This document shows positions 27,001 to 33,755 of a stretch of DNA of 44,303 nt, piece by piece; within the stretch, counting starts at the first letter, position 1; each line of letters starts with the position of its first letter. The notes below the pieces were generated by a model that worked only from the letters and a program-made list of their open reading frames with translations, had not been told where the DNA came from and made no database searches. The stretch comes from an uncultured Clostridium sp. (lineage in GTDB: Bacteria; Bacillota; Clostridia; Lachnospirales; Lachnospiraceae). The stretch covers positions 1 through 44,303 of the forward strand of contig CAMEIH010000019.1 in assembly GCA_945917985.1 (NCBI GenBank). The letters run 5' to 3'. Position numbers and translations under genes: made by a program.

Positions 27001-27032
27001 AATATAAGTATTCACAAATATAAGTATTTACA
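27001..27032. repeat. Tandem 16-bp direct repeat between divergent promoters
   Basis: Two adjoining copies, 27001-27016 and 27017-27032, differ at one base only (AATATAAGTATTCACA and AATATAAGTATTTACA). They lie between the -35 boxes of uxaC and mntP, where a regulator could act on either gene. Confidence 0.8.
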
Positions 27033-27043
27033 TAAAAAACAGA

Positions 27044-27072
27044 TTGACAGACAGGATGCTTATTGATAAAAT
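27044..27072 (+). promoter_or_regulatory. Promoter of the riboswitch-mntP unit
   Basis: TTGACA (27044-27049), 17-nt spacer, TAAAAT (27067-27072). Transcription should start near 27079, 10 nt before the riboswitch aptamer. Together with the uxaC promoter, the tandem repeat and the riboswitch, it accounts for the 375-nt stretch without a gene at 26905-27279. Confidence 0.85.
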
Positions 27073-27088
27073 ATCTACAATAAAATCC

Positions 27089-27171
27089 CATGAGGGAGTA
27101 GCAAGCGTATATCGTAGCAAGTCAACATACTGGCCATTTGGTCTGGCTTGTTTTAAATTGCGAGACTCATG
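27089..27171 (+). ncRNA. yybP-ykoY manganese riboswitch aptamer
   Basis: The closing stem P1 is CATGAG (27089-27094) with CTCATG (27166-27171). Inside are the family's conserved GGGAGTAGC just after P1 and the GCGAGAC before its 3' strand. This family binds Mn2+ and turns on manganese-export genes. It precedes mntP, a known target, and a terminator. The P1 3' strand can also pair with CATGGAGTCT at 27190-27199. Confidence 0.88.
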
Positions 27172-27218
27172 TATAACTGTGAAGCTATGCATGGAGTCTT
27201 TATATGAATGAGTAGATA

Positions 27219-27252
27219 CCCAGGTATAGTTTTTACTGTACTTGGGTTTTTT
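27219..27252 (+). terminator. Expression-platform terminator of the manganese riboswitch
   Basis: CCCAGGTATAG (27219-27229) pairs with CTGTACTTGGG (27236-27246) over 11 bp with two G-U pairs, followed by T6. A competing pairing of 27181-27190 with 27224-27233 would break its left arm and could be the antiterminator. Confidence 0.85.
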
Positions 27253-27279
27253 ATATATTAAAATTCGGAGGAACAAAAG

Positions 27280-27867
27280 ATGGAATGGAATTTGTTGTTT
27301 ATTGTGAACAGTGTATTTCTTGGTGTTGGATTATCTATGGATGCGTTTTCCGTATCACTGGCAAACGGTTTGCATGAACCGGACATGAAAAGGAAGAAGG
27401 TTGCAGGAATTGCAGGTGTGTTTGCTTTTTTTCAGGCATTGATGCCTGTGATCGGATGGATATGCGTGCATACAGTGATTCAATATTTTCAGGCATTTGA
27501 AAAATTTATTCCATGGATCGCGCTGATCCTGCTTTTGTTTATCGGCGGGAAAATGCTGATAGAAGGAATCAGGGAAAAGGACGGTGAAACGGAAGTGGTA
27601 AAAGTGGGAATGTGGGCACTTCTGGTGCAGGGAATCGCCACATCCATTGACGCACTTTCTGTGGGTTTTACCATTGCCGAGTATAATTTTGAGATGGCAA
27701 TAGTGTGTGTGCTGATCATTGCTGCCGTAACATTTATTATTTGCCTTTTAGGTGTGTTGATCGGCAAAAAGTTCGGAACCAGATTTTCGGGCAAAGCAAC
27801 GGTGCTTGGCGGAGTGATCCTGATTGCCATTGGAATTGAGATTTTTGTTACCGGAATTTTTTCATAA
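27280..27867 (+). CDS. mntP: Manganese efflux pump MntP
   Basis: MntP exports Mn2+ across the cytoplasmic membrane. The 195-residue length and six hydrophobic helices match the family. Each half carries the conserved acidic motif on a helix: LSMDAFSVSLANGL near residue 19 and TSIDALSVGF near 120. A GGAGG site stands 8 nt before the ATG. The gene lies directly behind a yybP-ykoY riboswitch and terminator, so it should be made when cell manganese is high. It converges with tmcAL, whose stop is 20 nt away. Confidence 0.95.
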   Translation: MEWNLLFIVNSVFLGVGLSMDAFSVSLANGLHEPDMKRKKVAGIAGVFAFFQALMPVIGWICVHTVIQYFQAFEKFIPWIALILLLFIGGKMLIEGIREKDGETEVVKVGMWALLVQGIATSIDALSVGFTIAEYNFEMAIVCVLIIAAVTFIICLLGVLIGKKFGTRFSGKATVLGGVILIAIGIEIFVTGIFS

Positions 27868-27887
27868 GGCAGCGATGGGGTTAGCGA

Positions 27888-29120
27888 TTAAACAATAACA
27901 GGTGACTGCCGATATTCATTGAGAGTCTCCTTTTGGTATTTCTGTGAAAAAACAGCTTCGTATATATCACTGACAAAAATATCCTTCTTCAGCATGGCAA
28001 GATCATTCCCGCTTAAGAGCGCTGGCGCGTCAGCCAGCTTAGTGATCAGTGGAACAGAGCTGTTTTTCTTTATGCAGGAGAGAAGAGCCGCTGAGTCCTT
28101 TTTGAACCCAAGCAGCCTTGCATAAGGAATAGAAAGATTCCTTTCGTGAAAAGGTTGTCTGAAAGTTTCCGGCGTTTTGATATTGAGCAGAATATGGGTG
28201 AGGACCCGGCTGATTCTGGTATAGGTAATATCTTTTGATTTTAAGAGACTGCAAAATCCGGCAAAATCTGTAAATGATGATAGATTTTTGACGATTTTGT
28301 CGGAAAGGTCTTCCGTGCAGTCTAAATAGTCTGTAAATCCCATCTCCCGTTCTGAGAGAAGCTTGTAGAGGAGAAGGGATGAAAAATCGTTGGCGGTAAG
28401 GTAATCGACACTCTTTTTTTCCTGTTCCATAGCTTTCCTGATAGCAGAAGCACTGTTGAAAATCATGGGATCATCACAGAGAGAATCTTCATGATAGCCG
28501 GCACCCTGTCTTTTAACTGTTACAGGTTTGACAGAACTTTTTAAAGCATGCAAGGCTTTACAGTATTCTACAGCGAGAATGTTGTTCGGAGATGAAAAAA
28601 GTGCATTGATTTCTTCTCCTGAGAAGAAAGATGTATCGGTGCAAGATGGATCTGATACAGGAGGACAGACTGTTTTAAGAACAGCTTTATTTCTCGCCGC
28701 GGGGTAAGAAAGACCCTGCCTCAAAAAAAGGGAAAGAGCATTCTGATATGAGGGTGGAACATCTATAAGCAAATTTGCACAATAACGAATCTGATCTATG
28801 TCGCCGGATTCACTTCCGAAGGAAAGATAATCTACCATACCGAGCTGATCCAGAAGAGTAACACCCCCGCCGGCAAAGAATTCTGCGCTGGAAACGGCAT
28901 ATAAGGAGGGTAACTCGATAACAGCGTCAGCACCGCCAAGAAGCGCCTCTTTCGTACGCCGGTATTTGTTGAAAATTGCGGGGGCACCCCGCTGGACAAA
29001 ATCTCCGCTCATAATCACCAGAATATAATCGGCGCCCGTTATTTTCCTTGTTTCCTCAATCTGATACCGATGCCCTTCGTGAAAGGGATTGTATTCTGCA
29101 ATAATAGCTGCTGTTTTCAT
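27888..29120 (-). CDS. tmcAL: tRNA(Met) cytidine acetate ligase TmcAL (YlbM)
   Basis: TmcAL activates acetate with ATP and makes N4-acetylcytidine at the wobble base of elongator tRNA-Met. The 410-residue length is normal. The nucleotidyltransferase core opens with AAIIAEYNPFHEGHRYQ, which holds the HxGH motif, then VIMSGDFVQRGAP, KYRRTKEALLGGADAVIELP and the FGSESGD segment. The helical C-terminal part contains YARLLGFKKDS. The start at 29120 gives the family N-terminus; its nearest AAAGG site is 11 nt away, so the in-frame ATG at 29141 cannot be ruled out. It is divergent from pta. Confidence 0.92.
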   Translation of the reverse strand: MKTAAIIAEYNPFHEGHRYQIEETRKITGADYILVIMSGDFVQRGAPAIFNKYRRTKEALLGGADAVIELPSLYAVSSAEFFAGGGVTLLDQLGMVDYLSFGSESGDIDQIRYCANLLIDVPPSYQNALSLFLRQGLSYPAARNKAVLKTVCPPVSDPSCTDTSFFSGEEINALFSSPNNILAVEYCKALHALKSSVKPVTVKRQGAGYHEDSLCDDPMIFNSASAIRKAMEQEKKSVDYLTANDFSSLLLYKLLSEREMGFTDYLDCTEDLSDKIVKNLSSFTDFAGFCSLLKSKDITYTRISRVLTHILLNIKTPETFRQPFHERNLSIPYARLLGFKKDSAALLSCIKKNSSVPLITKLADAPALLSGNDLAMLKKDIFVSDIYEAVFSQKYQKETLNEYRQSPVIV

Positions 29121-29185
29121 AGTGTGCACAGCCTTTCTCATTAATTTTTCCCTGTATGAAACCTGCTGAAACCAATGTAACATAA

Positions 29186-29220
29186 ACAAAGCCGGGAAGC
29201 AAATTTTAATACGGCTTTGT
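29186..29220. repeat. 9-bp inverted repeat between tmcAL and pta
   Basis: ACAAAGCCG (29186-29194) and CGGCTTTGT (29212-29220) are perfect complements separated by 17 nt, between the divergent genes and upstream of the pta promoter. No strong T run follows on either strand, so an operator or a leader hairpin of tmcAL fits better than a terminator. Confidence 0.6.
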
Positions 29221-29254
29221 ACTGAATTTTACACAATTTTTTGCAGATTTATAC

Positions 29255-29283
29255 TTGTGAGAGAAACAGGTGTGAGATATAAT
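29255..29283 (+). promoter_or_regulatory. Promoter of pta-ackA
   Basis: TTGTGA (29255-29260), 17-nt spacer, TATAAT (29278-29283), about 59 nt before the pta start. Confidence 0.8.
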
Positions 29284-29341
29284 TTTTATGTATGTGTAAG
29301 CGTTGATACGTCTTCACGAATTGTCGAAAGGAGAAGGTACT

Positions 29342-30343
29342 ATGTCGTACATCGATATTATCAAGGATAAGGCAAGAATGGATAAAAAGACTATCGTCCT
29401 GCCTGAAACAACAGACAAAAGAACATTGATTGCAGCATCCCATGTGTTGGAGGAGGGAATTGCCAATATTATTATGATTGGGAACAGGGAAAAGATCATG
29501 GATGGCGCCACCTGGTTGGAAATCGACCTTAGCGGCGTAAAAATCGTGGATCCCGACAACTGCGAAAAGATGGATGAATATGTAAATTTGTTATATGAAA
29601 CAAGAAAAGCAAAAGGAATGACTCCGGAGAAGGCAAGAGAGATCCTCTCCCATGACTATCTGACCTTTGGTGTTATCATGGTTAAGGCAAATGATGCAGA
29701 CGGAATGGTGGCAGGGGCATGTCACGCGACGGCAGATACCTTGAGACCCGCCCTTCAGATTCTGAAGACAGCTCCCGGTATAAAACTGGTATCCGGTTTT
29801 TTCCTGATGTGTGTGCCGGATTGCGAATACGGAGACAACGGAACTTTTCTGTTTGCTGACTGCGGTCTGAATCAGGATCCTACAGCTGAGGAACTGGCTG
29901 CCATTGCAGATTCCTCTGCAAGAAGCTTTAAGAGCCTTGTGGGAAGCAAACCCATTATTGCCATGCTGTCTCATTCCACCAAGGGAAGCGCAAAGCACGC
30001 ATTGGTGGACAAGGTGGTGGAAGCGACGAAGATTGCAAAAGAGCAGTATCCGGGACTGTGCATAGATGGTGAATTACAGACAGATGCAGCGCTTGTTCCT
30101 GCAGTTGCAAAATCCAAAGCGCCCCAAAGTGAAGTTGCCGGTAAGGCAAATGTACTGATCTTCCCCAATCTGGATGCCGGAAACATTGGATATAAACTGG
30201 TTCAGAGACTTGCCAAGGCAGAAGCTTACGGCCCCATGCTTCAGGGAATTGCAAAGCCGGTCAATGATCTGTCAAGGGGATGCTCCTGGCAGGACATTGT
30301 CGGTGTAGTAGCACTTACAGCTGTTCAGGCGCAGCTTTCATAG
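29342..30343 (+). CDS. pta: Phosphate acetyltransferase
   Basis: Pta exchanges acetyl-CoA and phosphate for acetyl phosphate and CoA, the first step of acetate formation with ATP gain. The 333-residue protein is the short single-domain form. Motifs include KTIVLPETTDKRT at the N-terminus, GMVAGACHATADTLRPALQI, SGFFLMCVP, MLSHSTKGSAKH and the NVLIFPNLDAGNIGYKLVQR segment. The start at 29342 follows GGAGAAGG; the frame extends 13 codons further back without a good site. ackA follows after 12 nt, the classical pair. Confidence 0.97.
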   Translation: MSYIDIIKDKARMDKKTIVLPETTDKRTLIAASHVLEEGIANIIMIGNREKIMDGATWLEIDLSGVKIVDPDNCEKMDEYVNLLYETRKAKGMTPEKAREILSHDYLTFGVIMVKANDADGMVAGACHATADTLRPALQILKTAPGIKLVSGFFLMCVPDCEYGDNGTFLFADCGLNQDPTAEELAAIADSSARSFKSLVGSKPIIAMLSHSTKGSAKHALVDKVVEATKIAKEQYPGLCIDGELQTDAALVPAVAKSKAPQSEVAGKANVLIFPNLDAGNIGYKLVQRLAKAEAYGPMLQGIAKPVNDLSRGCSWQDIVGVVALTAVQAQLS

Positions 30344-30355
30344 GAGGAAAAGAAA

Positions 30356-31552
30356 ATGAATATTTTAGTAATTAACTGTGGCAGCTCTTCTCTTAAGTTT
30401 CAGCTCATTGATGCCGGTACAGAGAAATTGATTGCAAAAGGACTTTGCGAAAGAATCGGTATTGACGGAAGTCAGATTACATACGCGCCTGCCGGCGGAG
30501 AAAAGCAGGTAACTGTGACACCCATGAAAGACCACACAGATGCGATCCGGCTTGTGTTAAACTCCCTGATGGATGAAAAGACAGGTGTAGTTAAGAAGCT
30601 TGATGAAATCGGAGCAGTGGGACATCGTATCGTTCATGGTGGTGAGAATTTTGCATCCTCTACTGTGATCACGGATGAAGTGATCAAGGCAATTGAGGAG
30701 TGTAATGATCTTGCACCTTTACATAATCCCGCAAATCTGATCGGTATTGCAGCCTGTAGAGAATTGATGCCGGAAACTCCCATGGTGGCAGTATTTGATA
30801 CTGCGTTTCATCAGACCATGCCGGAGGAGGCTTATCTTTACGGGATCCCTTATGAATATTATGAAAAATATAAGGTCAGAAGATACGGATTCCACGGAAC
30901 CAGTCATTCCTATGTATCTCATCAGGCAGCAAAACTGCTTGGTAAAGATTATGAAGATTTGAAGCTGATTGTATGTCATCTGGGTAACGGCGCCAGCGTA
31001 TCTGCCGTAAAGAAAGGTAAGTGCGTAGATACTTCCATGGGACTCACCCCTTTGGAAGGACTCATCATGGGTACCCGTTCCGGGGATATTGATCCTGCCA
31101 TCGTTGAATTTCTCTGTAATAAAGAGGAAAAGAGCGTGGGAGAGATTTTGAATGAACTCAATAAAAAATCGGGTGTTCTCGGACTTTCCGGCGGATTTTC
31201 ATCTGATTTCAGAGATCTTGAAGATGAATTCCAAAAAGGTTCTGAGTTTGCCGTGAGAACGATGAATGCATTTGCCTACAGAGTTGCAAAATATATCGGA
31301 GCTTATACGGCAGCAATGAACGGTGTTGATGCCATCTGCTTTACAGCAGGACTTGGAGAAAACAGTGGTTTCATTCGCGAAAAGATTTGTGCATATCTCG
31401 GATATCTCGGCATTACACTGGATGCGGAGGCAAACAGTAAACGTGGTGTGGACATTGACATTACCACTCCGGACAGCCGGACAAGAGTTCTCGTGATCCC
31501 GACCAATGAAGAACTGGCAATTGCCAGAGAGACATATGCGCTGGTAAAATAA
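30356..31552 (+). CDS. ackA: Acetate kinase
   Basis: AckA makes ATP and acetate from acetyl phosphate. The 398-residue length is standard for the ASKHA fold. Signatures: MNILVINCGSSSLKFQLID at the start, GHRIVHGGE, VFDTAFHQTMP, RRYGFHGTSHSYVS, HLGNGASVSAV and FTAGLGENSG. A strong AGGAGG site precedes the ATG. It completes the pta-ackA overflow pathway; the neighbouring yceD-rpmF unit has its own promoter. No clear terminator was found after the stop. Confidence 0.98.
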   Translation: MNILVINCGSSSLKFQLIDAGTEKLIAKGLCERIGIDGSQITYAPAGGEKQVTVTPMKDHTDAIRLVLNSLMDEKTGVVKKLDEIGAVGHRIVHGGENFASSTVITDEVIKAIEECNDLAPLHNPANLIGIAACRELMPETPMVAVFDTAFHQTMPEEAYLYGIPYEYYEKYKVRRYGFHGTSHSYVSHQAAKLLGKDYEDLKLIVCHLGNGASVSAVKKGKCVDTSMGLTPLEGLIMGTRSGDIDPAIVEFLCNKEEKSVGEILNELNKKSGVLGLSGGFSSDFRDLEDEFQKGSEFAVRTMNAFAYRVAKYIGAYTAAMNGVDAICFTAGLGENSGFIREKICAYLGYLGITLDAEANSKRGVDIDITTPDSRTRVLVIPTNEELAIARETYALVK

Positions 31553-31593
31553 TTGACCGTTAAAAATTTTTTGTTGAATATTTTTTCTTGGTA

Positions 31594-31622
31594 TTGACAA
31601 AAGTAAATACCATAGTTATAAT
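31594..31622 (+). promoter_or_regulatory. Consensus promoter of yceD-rpmF
   Basis: TTGACA (31594-31599), a 17-nt spacer and TATAAT (31617-31622): an exact match to the housekeeping consensus, 45 nt before the yceD start. Confidence 0.92.
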
Positions 31623-31667
31623 TGTTTGAGTGTGCAGGGGTATTTCTGTGCACATTGGGAGTTTATT

Positions 31668-32216
31668 ATGTTGATCAATCTGACTGATGTATTTACATCT
31701 GAGGGAAAAGTAAAGAATATATCCGCCCGCTATGATCAGGAGAGCTTTCGGTATATGGGAAATGATTATCCTGTCAGTGACAAATCGGATGTTTCTCTTA
31801 CTTTGACGAACATCGGTACAGGCTGTGTGCTTGTAGAAGGGAAATTGGAACTTACACTTACCATTCCCTGTGACAGATGTTTGCAGAGTGTGAATGTTCC
31901 TCTTTCTGTGGCATTTACACATCAGGTTTTATCACCTGACAGAGAGGATGCCGCATCAAAAGAGATATCAAATGACGCATCATTTGATGATGAACAGAAT
32001 TTTGTGTCCGGATATGAATTGGATACAGATGCTCTCATAAATAACGAAATCTTAATTAATATGCCTGTTAAGGTTTTGTGCAGGGAGGACTGTAAAGGAA
32101 TTTGCCCTGTCTGCGGACATAACTTAAATGAAGGGGAGTGCGGGTGCGACAGATTCGTGCCGGATCCCAGAATGGCAGCAATTAAAGATATCTTTAACGC
32201 AAATAAGGAGGTGTAA
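31668..32216 (+). CDS. yceD: YceD/DUF177 family protein
   Basis: A 182-residue DUF177 protein. The C-terminal cysteine cluster typical of the family is clear: CREDCKGICPVCGHNLNEGE followed by CGC, a likely metal site; an inner CDRC pair is near residue 68. The family is almost always found upstream of rpmF and is linked to 23S rRNA or ribosome accumulation. The start at 31668 follows GGGAG by 7 nt; upstream codons in the frame lie in the leader. rpmF starts 2 nt after the stop. Confidence 0.93.
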   Translation: MLINLTDVFTSEGKVKNISARYDQESFRYMGNDYPVSDKSDVSLTLTNIGTGCVLVEGKLELTLTIPCDRCLQSVNVPLSVAFTHQVLSPDREDAASKEISNDASFDDEQNFVSGYELDTDALINNEILINMPVKVLCREDCKGICPVCGHNLNEGECGCDRFVPDPRMAAIKDIFNANKEV

Positions 32217-32218
32217 CG

Positions 32219-32398
32219 ATGTCTATTTGTCCTAAGAATAAATCTTCCAAAGCAAGAAGAGATAAGAGAAGAGCAAACTGGAAAATGAGTGCTCCTACAT
32301 TGGTTAAGTGCAGCAAATGCGGCGCCCTGATGATGCCTCACAGAGTATGCAAGGCATGCGGCTCTTATAATAAGAAAGAAATCATCAGTGTTGATTAA
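32219..32398 (+). CDS. rpmF: 50S ribosomal protein L32
   Basis: A complete 59-residue L32. It begins MSICPKNKSSKARRDKRRAN, with the basic tail that enters the large subunit, and includes the W-K-M-S-A-P segment. Four cysteines (31, 34, 44 and 47, in CSKCG and CKACG) form the zinc site, so this is the zinc-binding form. The site AAGGAGGTG is a near-perfect anti-16S match. A strong terminator follows. Confidence 0.97.
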   Translation: MSICPKNKSSKARRDKRRANWKMSAPTLVKCSKCGALMMPHRVCKACGSYNKKEIISVD

Positions 32399-32414
32399 TT
32401 GAAATGAACATGGA

Positions 32415-32444
32415 AACCGGACAGAGTATTCTGGCCGGTTTTTT
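32415..32444 (+). terminator. Terminator after rpmF
   Basis: The hairpin AACCGG (32415-32420), an A bulge, CAGA, loop GTAT, TCTG, a G bulge and CCGGTT (32435-32440) ends in a T6 run to 32444. It separates yceD-rpmF from the sigma-factor genes. Confidence 0.88.
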
Positions 32445-32518
32445 GCGTCCCTCAAAGATTGCTTGTTAAGTTGTGGACGTTTGATCATTACCATACATAA
32501 TAATGGAAGAGGAAGCTT

Positions 32519-33022
32519 ATGAATTCATCGGATAACAGATATCGTGTAGATTTTGAAAAATCTATTGAGCGGTATTCAGATATGATATACAGAATTGCTG
32601 TCACTATTACAAAAAATGAGGAAGACGCAAAGGATGTTTTCCAGGAGACTTTTTTAAGGCTTGTCAGGAATCATGAAAAGATTGTAAGTGAGGAACATTT
32701 AAAGGCCTGGCTCATCAGAGTAGTATCCAATTGCGCCAAGACCACAGTGTCGAGTCCCTGGAATCGCAATACACAGGGATTTGAGAAAGAAAGAGAGCTA
32801 CAGGAAAGCTCTTATGAACCGGGAGAAAACCGACTCCTCTCAGAACTGAAAAAGCTGCCGCAGAAATATTCTGTTGTCCTATACCTGTATTATTATGAAG
32901 GCTACTCCATTAAAGAAATAGGGAAATTGCTTGAAAAGAATGAAAATACAATAAAAACATTGATGAGCAGAGGACGGGAGCTTTTGCGGGACAAACTGGA
33001 AGGAGGGGAACAGGATGAGTGA
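32519..33022 (+). CDS. ECF-type RNA polymerase sigma factor
   Basis: A 167-residue sigma-70 family protein with only regions 2 and 4. Region 2 is near 12-80 (YSDMIYRIAVTITKNEEDAK, DVFQETFLRLVRN); region 4 is near 105-155 (LPQKYSVVLYLYYYEGYSIK, EIGKLLEKNENTIKTLMSRG). It should direct polymerase to a small regulon. AGAGGAAG precedes the ATG. It overlaps the next gene by 8 nt, the usual link to an anti-sigma factor. Its promoter is not clear: TTGTGG (32471) and TACATA (32494) at 17 nt are a weak candidate. Confidence 0.93.
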   Translation: MNSSDNRYRVDFEKSIERYSDMIYRIAVTITKNEEDAKDVFQETFLRLVRNHEKIVSEEHLKAWLIRVVSNCAKTTVSSPWNRNTQGFEKERELQESSYEPGENRLLSELKKLPQKYSVVLYLYYYEGYSIKEIGKLLEKNENTIKTLMSRGRELLRDKLEGGEQDE

Positions 33023-33662
33023 CATTAATCAAAAGGATTTTGAAAAAGCTTATTGCAATATGAAAGCACCGGATGAATTGAAGACAGATACCCTAAAGAG
33101 AATGTGGGAGGAAAACGAAGAGAGAAAAGCTCCGGAAAAATCTGCTTCGCGGAAGAAAGCAATACTCTTCAGAGGTTTTGCACTGGCAACGGCTCTCTGC
33201 GCGGCGGCGGTGGTTATGTTCCTGATACAGCCTAAGGGTGCGTCTTACGTTACGCCTATGGAAGAGGGAGAATACTATGATAAAGTGGAATTAAAGGATG
33301 GCATGATATGCTTTGTAAAAAACAGAGTTGTCATTTCTATTTCTCCCAATGCAGGTACTGTAACAATAGGTCAGGACGAAACGGAACATGAGGAAGAGAT
33401 TTCTGAAGCAGAAGAAGTACTGACAAAAAGTGGAGGCGTTATCAACTATCAGAGGATAAACGCAATTTCCCTTCCGGAAATAGCGGAAAGCAACTGGTCT
33501 TATATCGGAGATCAGAAAATTTATGTCACTGTTCTGAATGCAGCGGATATCCGGTATCAGGCAGTTTTTGAAAAAAACGGAATGGCTTATGAGATGACAG
33601 GAACAAATGTAACCCAGAAAGAGTTTATTGATGAGCTATATCGCAGAGTGAAAAAAGGATAA
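33015..33662 (+). CDS. Putative membrane anti-sigma factor
   Basis: A 215-residue protein: about 48 cytoplasmic residues (KAPDELKTDTLKRMWEENEE), one membrane helix near 53-71 (FALATALCAAAVVMFLI) and an outer domain that resembles DUF4367-type regions (ISLPEIAESNWSYIGDQKIY, FEKNGMAYEMTGTNVTQKEF). No zinc-binding HxxxCxxC is present. The overlap with the sigma gene and the topology support an anti-sigma role, but this is inference. The outer domain may sense an envelope signal, and the lipoprotein downstream may belong to the same response. Confidence 0.75.
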   Translation: MSDINQKDFEKAYCNMKAPDELKTDTLKRMWEENEERKAPEKSASRKKAILFRGFALATALCAAAVVMFLIQPKGASYVTPMEEGEYYDKVELKDGMICFVKNRVVISISPNAGTVTIGQDETEHEEEISEAEEVLTKSGGVINYQRINAISLPEIAESNWSYIGDQKIYVTVLNAADIRYQAVFEKNGMAYEMTGTNVTQKEFIDELYRRVKKG

Positions 33663-33755
33663 AAAATAATCGGGGAGAATTTTAGTGTTTTTGAAACTTT
33701 TTGATTTTTTTCCAAGTATTTATATTAGAAGTGTAAACACAAGGAGGAAGAAAAA

